From assembly GCA_037178855.1 (NCBI GenBank), contig JASJZC010000001.1:8184001-8248000 (forward strand): a DNA stretch of 64,000 nucleotides, in the 5' to 3' direction. The translations under genes and the position numbers were made by a program. A model generated the notes under the pieces. That model made no database searches. It was given only the letters and a program-made list of their open reading frames with translations, and was not told where the DNA came from. The DNA comes from Oscheius sp. JU75 (lineage: Eukaryota; Nematoda; Chromadorea; Rhabditida; Rhabditidae). Shown piece after piece: positions 1-10,260 of the stretch; position 1 is the stretch's first letter; every line of letters starts with the position of its first letter.

Positions 1-1476
1 TTCTGTCAGACGTTGATAGGATCACACGTCTTCGAGGCTCTCACGGAAGAAGGGTACGGTCCTTTATGGTAAAGAATGGACAAATCAATACCAGAAAATC
101 TGTACTGTCTTCAAGAGTCGTCCATTTCCACGAAGATTTTCGCGAGCTGATAAAGGTCTTGTCAGACAGGAGCGTGTTCAGGGAAGGATTCAGTGAATGG
201 TTCGTAATTTTGAGACTGAAGTAATTCGAAGCATAGGCCACAGAAGGACACCCTGAATAAGACGACCTTCTCGCAGAAGAATCTCCAATGGCTCATGAAC
301 CGGATCACCGCTCCCTTCACTGCAGCCTTCGAAAATCTCATTCCTGAGTAATCGTGGCTTTTTGGTATGACCGCCTTCTTCTCTTCAGATATAATCGCGA
401 GCAGTTGAACAAGAACATCGTCGAGTCGATCTCGAGAATCTTCTTCAAGGGAACGAAACTTCTAAAGACGGAAGTTTTCGAGTTTGTCCCTCACGAGTGT
501 AAGTCTTCTTTTCTGTCAACATAACCAACAGTTAGCATTGAAGTAACTAACTCTTTCAGGTCCGTTCATCGACAACCTTGGCTCGATGATCAAAGAGGAA
601 CATCTGGACGAGACTGGAGATATGCAGAGAGCAGCTTACTTCAATTCTTTGTACTTTTACGCCTTCTATGTCCTCTCGTGGGTCATGTAAGTTTCACTTT
701 TCCACTGTCTGCTCGACCTCAAGCTTCGTCGCACTTTTTGAAACTCAAAAATATCACAGAACGCGGCTGCGCGCAGTTCGGCCAGCAACCGCGGTACGTA
801 CAGATGAACAGACTGATTTTGAAAGAGGGAGAAAGATTATTTAGAAGAAGATTTCAGGCGTTTCGGATGCTTCAAACCGGATTCAGACGAAGAAGGAAAG
901 GAGCGTCTGAAAACTAGAAGCCTGGTCGAATGCAAGAGTCTACAAGGTTGTTCTCAGTCTTGGACTAACCCTTCAAAGTTTCCAGAAGAGATGAGGACTT
1001 GGCTCGAAGAAACGAAGAACTTCGATCCGAGCTGTTCTCTAAAACAGGACGAAGGGCGTCCCATGGATGATGAAGAGGACATGGAATGTCTTGGTATATT
1101 CGAGAAGCCGGCCAAAGAGCCTTTGTGGACGATGGAATTGGGAAGTAGTGATGATGAGAAAGATACGGTCAAGTCTCCACCAAGGCTGGAAAAGAAGAAA
1201 AAGGCTGTCGAAGTGAAAGAAGAGCCTGAAACTACGACCAGTGTCGCTGGTAAAGCACGGAAAATCAAGCACGAACCGACGGAAGCAGAGATCGGACCTG
1301 GGAAGAAGATCAAGCAAGAGGCGGAGGAAGATCAATGTGAGGACCTGTGGATAGTGGAGGTGAAAAGGAAAAAGAGGGTCAAAGTGGAGAAGGAACAACC
1401 TGTCGTTCCGAACAAGCGAATCAAAGAAGAGCCTCAAGAGACAAGTAAGAAGAAAGTCAAGTCAGAACCAAGCTAG
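1..1476 (+). CDS. Unrecognised nuclear-type protein with a C-terminal array of SUMO-consensus motifs (5' end missing)
   Basis: Spliced gene entering from the left edge. Exons read as <1-203, 244-347, 389-498, 560-686, 858-946 and 986-1476; all join in frame and stop at TAG 1474-1476. The N-terminal part is mostly helical-looking with no family I can name. The last exon is acidic, then Lys/Glu-rich, and carries six matches to psi-K-x-E (VKEE, IKHE, IKQE, VKVE, IKEE, VKSE), four of them followed by Pro or Ala, the arrangement called KEPE or extended SUMO sites in chromatin proteins. Runs of basic residues (KKKK, KRKKR) could serve as nuclear localisation signals. I infer a nuclear, SUMO-regulated protein; the molecular function is unknown. 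Long minus-strand ORFs over 954-1437 are mirror images of this charged exon. Confidence 0.75.
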
Positions 1477-2094
1477 TCATCGAAGAAGAGTCACGGTGTA
1501 GGTCAAGATCCCGGTTATGGTTTTTATTTTTGTTATTGAATTCGTTGATAATGCTTGTTGTTGAGACTCTCTTACTGATACACGGACAAGGGTACCTTGT
1601 TCAGAGTTCGATTTAATCGTGGTGTCATCCTCAGCATTTAACAAACTTTGGTAACGAAACAAGTTCATTGGAAGCAAGAACAAGAGTTGGCCCACTGAAA
1701 CGCGTTCCGTATGATTCTTGTTTTCTGGGTTGGCTCTTAACTGTAACAAGGATAAATATCATCCTTAGGGGCTCACAACACTTATAATCCCATTTTTCTG
1801 AAATTTCGAGATTTCTTTTTTGTGTGTCATGGTCCCATTTCAACTTGCCGGTCGAGCTACCGTAACGAAGGCTTGTGATTTACCCTCTGAGACACTTCAG
1901 CTGGAGTCATTTGTCACAAGAGTTCTTCAAAGGGTTCGAATAATCAAAGTCTCGGCTCAACTACTGTCAGTCTTCTGCGAGCTCTCTTTAGGCAGATCTC
2001 TTGCAGAAGCCGAGGCTTCGGGAAAGGGGAATGGTTTCTTCAATGATTGCATACCTATTTTTGTAAAAGAGAACAGTATGAGCTTCAACAAAAC
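1477..2094. other. Intergenic stretch, nothing recognised
   Basis: Between two convergent genes. I see no conserved coding exon here. The short ORFs present lack splice context and have no recognisable sequence. Confidence 0.5.
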
Positions 2095-2100
2095 TTTATT
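2095..2100 (-). terminator. AATAAA poly(A) signal of the lectin gene
   Basis: AATAAA two bases after the TAG stop (2105-2103), so the 3' UTR is probably only some 20 nt. Confidence 0.6.
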
Positions 2101-2102
2101 TG

Positions 2103-3338
2103 CTAGTTCTTCTGGTGGAACTTGACACGATTCCCGCCGATCTTGACAGCGTCTGAAATCAGATGTTTTTGCTTTCACTAGTTCAGATCCCTACCCTTCT
2201 CGCAGATGACCGCAAACTTGTAGAAGTCGATCGTACTGACAACCCACTTTCCATCATCGGATGCCATGTAGGTCTCCATGGCTCCAGCAGCGCCCAGGAT
2301 TGGGTCGAGTCCATGATAAAAGTACTGATATCCGGAGACGGGACTGTTATCCGTTGTCCAGTGACACTGGTCCACTTGGGGACAGGACAAGGCAATCCAA
2401 GGATCGTAGATGTCGTACAAGCCGAAGGCTGTAGGTATCTGACAGTTGGCCAGAAGGAAGGCGTTCAAACTGAAGGTGTCAATCTTGACGAGATGAGCCG
2501 ACTCGGAAGCACAGAAGGCAACCGAGTCGTTGCGGAATCGTTTCGTGGCATCGAACTGGAAACACTTATAGGTCAAAATTCGAATAGGAATAACCGAACG
2601 AACTGAAAAGCCCGGTCTGGGCCTGTCTGTAAACAGCATGCAGTGGATCCGACAGTCAAGTTAGCTTGAAATGTTCAAAAAAACTGATCCTGAAACAAAT
2701 CTCGGACCGCATGCTGTTTGCAGACCGACATGAGAGCTCTTCCGCCCGATCCGTCATGCCTGATCAGACTATACCTTGTAGCACTTGCAATTCCCCTTGT
2801 ACTGAATGTATCCCTCCTGACAGCTCGTTCCAGCACACGAATCCACCTCATTGGGATCTACTTGACAGACGAAGTGTCTTCTCGCAGAAAAGACATCCTT
2901 CCTGAATTTTTCTTCACGTTTTCTCTCGTATTTTCTTACCTCCACATCCTGTCCATAGGATAGATGCTCGTAAACTTGGCCTCCTCGTTGGATGGCTGTC
3001 CAGGGGCATAGTTCCGATAAGCTGACTGTCCAGCTGTCCATGTCCATTGAGAAGTGAGATTGTTCAGACCAATCCAGACATTCACTCCATTGAGCAGGGA
3101 GACCACGTAGTTGTTCTCGGCAGCACCTTGGATCGTGACCAGATGTCCTCCGAGCTCGTTAATACAGTATCCTTCTCCCTCAATGGCCGAGCCGTACTTA
3201 GGAATGTAGGCGTAACATCTGAAGTCGCTGAGGATAAGGAATAGATAGTACTCACTTCCTGAAGTCAGCGTTGTAGACTGTCCCTTGGGGGCAGAGAGCG
3301 AAAACCGCTGGCACGAGCAATAGTCCCAGAAGGAGCAT
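2103..3338 (-). CDS. Secreted protein with two C-type lectin domains (clec-like)
   Basis: Five exons on the minus strand: 3338-3256, 3227-2940, 2880-2775, 2564-2195 and 2152-2103, giving 298 aa. Residues 1 to about 15 are a signal peptide (MLLLGLLLVPAVFA). The first CTLD runs from about residue 28 to 140 and shows GYCINELGGHLVTIQ, the WIGL motif and QWTWT; it is followed by a short Cys-rich linker (CAGTSCQEGY...CKCYK). The second CTLD covers exon 4 and keeps the terminal VICEK. The second domain lacks a clean WIGL motif, and no EPN or QPD plus WND calcium/sugar-binding set is obvious, so carbohydrate binding is uncertain. Nematode CTLD proteins are commonly secreted and often linked to the intestine or immunity; that role here is inference. 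The poly(A) signal follows the stop by two bases and a TATA box lies 38 nt upstream of the ATG. Confidence 0.88.
2605..2755. repeat. Inverted GCATGCTGTTTRCA repeat in lectin intron 3
   Basis: Two imperfect inverted copies face each other: 2605-2643 (minus: GCATGCTGTTTACAGAC) and 2708-2755 (plus: GCATGCTGTTTGCAGAC). A third, related copy lies at 25874-25930. Probably a small dispersed foldback element. Confidence 0.45.
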
Positions 3339-3369
3339 GGCTGTGGCTTTCTAGCAGCAGTCCAGCTTG

Positions 3370-3376
3370 TTATATA
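3370..3376 (-). promoter_or_regulatory. TATA box of the C-type lectin gene
   Basis: TATATAA on the minus strand, first base 38 nt upstream of the lectin ATG at 3338. With initiation about 30 nt downstream, the 5' leader would be under 10 nt unless trans-splicing at one of the nearby AGs occurs. Confidence 0.55.
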
Positions 3377-5139
3377 GGCTGTTTCATAGACTGTGGGGGC
3401 GTGATAGGCTCAAGATAAAGACTTAAAATCAGTAAGGGAACTGATTTTTTGGTTTCGTGGGGAAATAGATAAGATATCTAAGATTCTAGAGACTAAGTGA
3501 TGTGATTATTACCGGTTAGGACGTTCGACACTTACGAAGTTCTCTGAGAATCTGTTCATATAAGCCCTGCCATTTGGTCCCACGATGCTCGCGTTGGGAC
3601 GTCGTTTTCTCTCCACTTTTACCCATGTCGCGTTGCTTTTTTGCTTCAAGTAGTCTACCCAAATCAAAACTTTTGCACTGACTCTCTCACCCCTTTCTTT
3701 CGCTTTGAGACTTCTCAGAATGTCTAGAATGTTCGAAAATGGGCGAGTCCCGAGCAACCCAGATCCGTCCGCTCTCAGCTCCGCACCGAGGGCCACATCG
3801 AGCTGCGGTGGGTCTTCTAACCAGCAAATCGGGTAGTGGAGACGGAGGATGGTGTCTTAAAGTACGAAATTGGGGTTTAGGAGACCTGAAACAGTGGCAT
3901 AGTAGGAATTGATATGATTTTTCCAAGCTTCTTTCGGAATCCGAACTTCGACAATGATGTCTTCCCATGGTGGACGAATCTGGATCTGGAAAGACTAGAA
4001 TGCCTGAAGGTTTGCCCAACATTCGCTCTTTGTTCGCAAAAGGAAGCTGGAACAACCGCTACAGCTGGACAGGTCAGGTAGTTCCTGTCTCTCTATCTCT
4101 CTGAATCTCTGGTTCTGTTCTTTAGCCTCGATTCTGATCATTCTCAGCAATAGATGAAAGGTCTACCAAGTCACATTTTCGTATTTCGTCAAATCGGCTA
4201 TATTCGAAGCCAAAGTATTTTCATACCAACACAACGAGCACATACTTTTTGAGGTCAACTTAGGGTCCCTTTAAAAGGAACCTCTTCACCATCTGCTAGT
4301 ATGTGTGTGCTTTACGCAACTCTGGCGGCATTCTCTTTTGGTAATCGACTCTCACTCAATCAGGACTCTTGCGCAACGGACAGTCATCCGGCCACTGTTC
4401 CAAATCATCAACAATCGTGTTTTCTCTTCCGAGAATTTCCCATTTATCAGAAGGACACCGAGTCTGTGAACAGCTGTTCGACGCGGGGACGACGAGATGG
4501 CTACTCTGATAAGAATTGTTCCCCAGAAGATCTTTTCGAACTATAGAGCCCAAGTGCATAGTTTTACAGCAGGTGTGTAGTGCCATGTTCTGACATCTAG
4601 TCAATCATATTCGCAGCTCGGGCGACAACTGTTTCTCGACTTCGAAATGACAGACGGATATTTGACACTGTTAGTATAAGATGCGATGGAAAGAACAGCA
4701 ATTGTCTTCCGGAACCTGACGTTGCTTTTGGTCTCTAGAAGGTGTGACAGAGACTTTTGGATTGGGAAAAAGACGGCACACGTGACTTACGGTTCTGCTA
4801 CTGTCACTCTCTGAGAGAAGGTACTCATGCTCAGCTTTCTCATCCGATTTCTGGACCTCTTTCAGGAGTCGACAGCGGTGTTTGGTATAGCTCCTGGAGG
4901 TTAGGAGGAAGACTGAAAGCTCTCTCGATCGCTACGAATTTGTCTAACAGTTTTTTCTTGACAAAAATGGGTAGCTCTTGAACGACATGACAGACACGAT
5001 CTTTTGCAATTCTGGAATCGGAAGAAGCGTGCTCGTAACAACAATGGAAGTCGAGAAGAAGAAACTGCTCACAACGTTAGTGATACTCGATCCTTCGTGG
5101 CGGTTTCCTGATGTCCTGTTGTTGAGATCACCGAAATAT

Positions 5140-5342
5140 CTCTATTAGAAGCCCTCTTACGAAAGGAAATGCGCAACTGCGTATTCGCTTTTTTCGAAGT
5201 CAAGACGGCTTTTCCTGACTTTCCGGTATGCTGCAAAACTGTAGCCTGTGATCGTTAGAAAAAGTCGTCTTGTGCCTGAAAAACGCGAGTACGCAATTGC
5301 GTTTTTCCTTACGTAACGGAGGCTTCTAATAGAGGTTTTACG
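5140..5342. mobile_element. Palindromic MITE-like element, copy A
   Basis: The terminal regions are inverted repeats: CTCTATTAGAAGCC...TTACG on the left and its complement, CGTAACGGAGGCTTCTAATAGAGG, split by one or two changes on the right. Inside each arm is a GCG-ATTGCG-like subrepeat, and near the centre a GCAAAACTGTAG stretch. It shares ends and interior with 55413-55651. No coding capacity. Confidence 0.65.
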
Positions 5343-6589
5343 ACAGTGATAGACAGAATAGTTGACTCCCGTGCATGTCTCGTCAGCGTCGAACGATCAT
5401 GTAAGTTCGTTCAAACGTCCCGGACATAAATTTTATGCCGTGCGAAGTCGCAAGGCGGTCGGCTTTGATCAACCGCGAAGAACACTTTTGGACACGGTCG
5501 TTTCCGCCGGTTATGGTTCTGATAGCGGGGCGAAGACAAGCTGTTGACTTTATGATGAACATCTTCTCTTTTTGCAGTCAACAAAGTGCCTCTCTTTGGA
5601 TAGACAAAACTATTATTATCCAATGCTTGCATGAGAAGGATACATGTAATTTCCGGCCTTTTTGTCAGGCTTGTACATCGCTGGACATGCTCTTTTTATC
5701 TACCCGTGTCCATCGTTAACAGCAGATTCAAATTATCACTGTGACGTAGTTACTTCCATAGACAGAACTTGACCCTGTACTCTCACTTTTCAATCCCACC
5801 CTTCCTGGCCACAATCTCCGTGTCATCGTCCTCACCCCCACAAACTCGAATCGTAACTGATCATATCTCCCTCCAAAATTTATACACAGGACACATCGAT
5901 GTCGCGCACGATTAGACCGAGACCACTCAATCATTTGACCCTAACAGGTGGTGGGGTTACGGTATCGAATCTGGTAAATAGAGAAACTGGTATTGAAGAG
6001 AATACTCAGAACAGAGAGGAAGCCCTCGAAAACTACAAGTTTCTCAGTGGCTTAACCCCCGTGATCCGGGGGCTTAGAAGAGGACGGAGTGGGTCCCGTT
6101 CGCGAGGCCTTCAACCAGTGCTCCCGTAATCCTCGACCGAGCTCTAGTGGTGTTCAAAGTGTTCAGAGGATTACGGTAGGTGCCCCCCTCCCTTGTTTGG
6201 AAATCGTTGTGATTTTTACGATCCTGTATGTCGATTTCTATTGTTTCATTTCCGTCGCCATGTGACGTCTGCTGCTGCAAACGGAAACAGCATCCTTTCA
6301 TTTGAAACGTCTTCTCTAAAAAACCGCTACGTTCTTTTGTGGTGGTTCAGACCGTCTGTCTCTTCTTCCTTGTCCGTAATCCAGAAATGGTGGACTTATC
6401 TAAAATGTAATTGCTATACTTTTGACCACCATGTTCTATTCTTCACAGCGCTGTTGTTTTCTATTAGTTTGAATTGGCCATTTACTAACGACACCATGTC
6501 CCAAACTGACTCGGCTTGTCACCTCTAACACCCCGCAGTCACAGAGTTACTGCCAGTAATTGACAATAAACGTTTCCGACATAAATACA

Positions 6590-6805
6590 TGTATGCCGTA
6601 ATAGCTCTAGCTCAGGGTTGCGTATATGAGTTTTCAGGACTGTAGATCGTATTTTCGAATCTTCTGATATTCTGCAAAGTTGTAGAGCAGATAACGAGCT
6701 ACAACTTTGCAGGGCATGGAAAAGCTCACAAAAGCCGTCTTCAACTCAAAAAAAGCATATATTGCGTATTCACTTACGAAATTTTGGGTTTCTATTAGAT
6801 CTTCT
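6590..6805. mobile_element. Degenerate MITE-like element related to copies A and D
   Basis: Shares the internal hairpin (CTGCAAAGTTGTAG facing CTACAACTTTGCAG), the TTGCGTATTC and CTTACG blocks, and a TTTCTATTAGA end with the elements at 5140 and 55413. The ends are decayed. Confidence 0.45.
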
Positions 6806-7043
6806 ACGGTGCATGCATACATACAGAGACTTTCGAGCATTTAGATCTAAAGTCGGATTTTCTTTTCCAATCAGTTCCCATGCCTACAGCTACTACCTTT
6901 TTATGCTTATTGACCCGACTCCTCTGATCCGAAACTGTAACCCGACTCCTCGGTCAGAGATGGTAATCTGCGGTCGCTTCAAAGTCCCCAAGTCATGTTT
7001 ATCTTTGTCTTCAAATCCGTCTCATTACTCAACTATTGTCCAC

Positions 7044-7048
<5 letters not shown>

Positions 7049-7081
<33 letters not shown>
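7049..7081 (+). repeat. (TC)n microsatellite
   Basis: About 16 uninterrupted TC dinucleotides. Confidence 0.9.
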
Positions 7082-7086
<5 letters not shown>

Positions 7087-8859
7087 CCCTCTCTCTCATC
7101 GCACACTCCTGATTTAATTAGTCTTGTTGACAGGTGTAAAGATTGTGACTCGAGATAAGGGAAGGAATAGCGCGTCCTCGCGCAAGCATCCATCACCCTC
7201 CCAGCCACCAGGTGTCCGTTTTCTGATCAGGGTGGCTGATAACTCGAGGAGCAAAAACTGAGAGAGGCAAGGTCACGCGTGTCAGATGAGCCTTTAGACT
7301 GTCAGCTGTCCTTGGAAAAACTGTTGTTCTCATATGGTTTGCACAAAAATGAGAGGTCAAAGCCTTTTAGCGCGCAAGCATTGAATGCTCAGCCAAGTTT
7401 TGCTTAAAGGACTGCCTCACTTTAGCCTGAAAGAGGGTCCGAAGTCAAATGAGCTATGGTAGTGACCATAGTAGATGACTAGAAACGAGATAAGGTATTG
7501 TAACTTATTGAGACCTTCTGATCTGGTAATTAATTGACCCTGATGAGCAACTGTTCCTGCCCTGTTGCTCAGCTTGTTACGCAACTCGGCGTCAATTGGG
7601 CCAGGAACAGCTGACAGAAACAGTCATATTCCTGTAATTGATAGTCCGTGTCAGCAGGCATTGTACCCAATAAGAAGTTGGTTCTCTAAAGCTTGTATTT
7701 CCCAGACGTTGACGTGGACAACCGCGTTTAATGGCTCGTTCGACACTCGTTCAGACGCCCACCTTCGCTTCGACTGCCCCTAGACAAGGACACAGCGTCT
7801 CCATCTCTGAGTAAGCCTTCATCCCCCTATCCGATAGTTTTCGATGCGTCTGCAGCGCCAACCGAGAGCATAAGTCACTGTCATAGCTGGGCCCTTTCTG
7901 CGGCTCTTACCGCGCGCACATGTTTTCTCGTTTTTGCCCACTTTTCCGCAGATGCTCCCTTCATCCTTGGTGTGATTTACATCCACGCTTCACAACACAC
8001 ATCTGTCGTTAATCCGTCGACCAACAGCATGTCCCAGCCGGTGTGGAGAGAGTGCCTAACACGGCTAAGCAAATACTTCTTTCCCTGACACTTTAGCCCT
8101 TGTCTGTTTGTGGAAGTGACAGTCGTTATGGGTACATGACTCTTCGAAAGAGTTCAAGAACTTTTATGAAATCAGGAGAAAAATGCTCTCCTCCCGCCAA
8201 GCTTCAGACCGAGAACATTGTACCTATCTCCGAATCAGGTCCAGACATAGCTCCCTAACTGTCTGGGAATTCCTTCCAGTTCAGTTGTCCCTGAACCCAC
8301 TCTCTCCTGATCAGTGTTGCTCTCACTATCTGCGGTAGTTTGTACTGTTCCTCGCTCTCTCCTAATATATCCTAACTCTCTTCTCACTCTTCTGATCAGT
8401 GTTACTCTCACCAGCTGATGCTCGGTGAATCAAGCACTAAGCTGGACGCCTGCAAGGTCCTATTCTTTTCCAAAGTTGTTCTATCCATTAGATCCCCGAA
8501 CTCTTTCTCGCCACCCTGTCAAAAAGGCAGCCGCCCCGAATGCCGACAGCCGTATTCACATAATTACCGTAATGGACACTGATTATAGTGGACTGTGACA
8601 CTGTTCATTCAGCGGCTCGTTTTGACGCGATCTCGTATTGTTCTAGTGCGACAGAGCCCATACAAGGTGCTTTTTGGCGCCAGCCGGAAGAGATAAAGAG
8701 ATCTCGGGGTGACGGAAAAGACCCAACAAAATGGTTGAGATCGTCAGGCGTGGGATTGGAATTTGTCGGGGGGAAGTGTCTGATAGGATGCCTTCTACTT
8801 TCATAGGATCATCCTGACGAATCTTCTAGGTTTGTTCAATAAGTAGAGCCAATTTTTCC

Positions 8860-9060
8860 CAATTTTAGGGTACTTGCGATTATTTTTTTTTTAAAAGTGA
8901 CAATATGTTTCATTTCAACATCTTTTTTTTGTCAATTTTTGATGGCCATTAGATCTTCTTGGTCGCTGGATTCGTTAACGAGGTCAAAACAAGGAAAAAA
9001 ATCGTCGAAAGTACCCTAAAATCAATCAACTCGAGCCACGGCTACTGTAATTTCGTGGTG
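8860..9060. repeat. Dispersed repeat with a relative at 58.6 kb
   Basis: Contains the facing pieces TTTTAGGGTAC and GTACCCTAAAA, and a block TTCTTGGTC..GGATTCGTTA followed by GGTCAAAACAAGGAAAAA that closely matches 58576-58622. Probably an old non-autonomous element. Confidence 0.4.
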
Positions 9061-10260
9061 GGAGCCTCGAAAACGCCTTTAATGGAACACTTCTGTATCG
9101 TATCATCGCGAAATCCGGTGCAAGATGGTCAACACGTACTGATTGTCTGTTTGCGCATCGGCGCCTCATCAAGAGGATGTTCTCACAGTCTGTCGCAGTG
9201 TTTGGACCGGACACTCGGCTTCTGACTACGGTATCCAACAGCAGAAATGACCCCCCGAAGAGACCGGTCGCTTTCGAACCAGAGGATTAGGCACACGCGA
9301 TGTTCTCCCGAAGCGGCTTCATTAGACCCAAGATTATCGCCGCTTACGGCCTTTCAAGACGCTACGGCGCATTTTAATCGAAATTATGCTAAACAGCTGT
9401 GTCCGGCTGACAAGTGCAACAATGTTCCCATAGGAATAGGTTCCTCTCTTACGCTACAGTAGATTAGCAAGAAGAGTCGGCCTGCCTTTTACATTTTCAC
9501 GGGTCAGTAAGCACGGCCGAAACATACACCACCTGTACATAGAGACACTGTTTTATGCATAACAAGGGTACAACAATTAGAGATCTGGGTAGGAAGAGTT
9601 GGGGAAGTTATTAAGGCTTGGGGGAAGTGCTACGCTGCATGGCGGAAGGCAGAATCTTCTTCAGAGTGTTGCGGAAACTGCCACTTCGTTGATGACGACT
9701 GTCTAACCCGTCAATTGAGCTTTGCGAAGACGGACGAGGTCGTAGTAGGGAGTTGCCTGAAAACCTCTCAATATATTCACCCGGAACTTGTCCCTTTCGC
9801 CTCGCAAGAGTCCCGTAGAGCAGGTGTCACAACGATGTCAGAGCCCCCATTTCCTCTGCTCGAGGTGACAAGCAAATCCAACAACCAGGCACACGGCCTG
9901 AACACACACCTAGTCAATCGCTGACAATTTGCATCGCGTTCTGTATGTTAAACAGCCCTTTTCTGGCCTGTTGACTGAGAGTTAAGAGTCGTTGCTTGGA
10001 GCCAGGACAAATAGAGACACTATGTCAGCGTTTTAGGGAAAACAGGGCATTTGAAAGTTGGAACCTTTTGTGTGGCAAACAGTGAATCAGATTCAAGTCT
10101 CACGAACAGAAAAACAAGCATTTCGGGCTATCTACAATCCAAAATTTGTAATTAAATGTAAAACGGAGAGTCGGTCCCTACATCCGGTGGACCGTGTCCT
10201 GGTCTCATCAAACCGTCGGCGGGAGCAGCTTTCATCGCCTCGTATTGAGCACTCAATCGG

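Larger units (their letters stand above)
3377..10260. other. Large non-coding stretch with dispersed repeats
   Basis: About 6.9 kb between the lectin promoter and the 3' end of the ankyrin gene. I see no convincing coding exons. It contains a palindromic MITE-like element (5140-5342), a related degenerate one (6590-6805), a (TC)n tract (7049-7081) and an inverted repeat at about 8860-9060. The rest is unexplained unique-looking sequence. Confidence 0.55.

Noticed and set aside
1039-1437. Long minus-strand ORF opposite the charged exon of the first gene
   Set aside because: It mirrors the Lys/Glu-rich coding strand; no splice signals or family match, while the plus strand joins five exons in frame.
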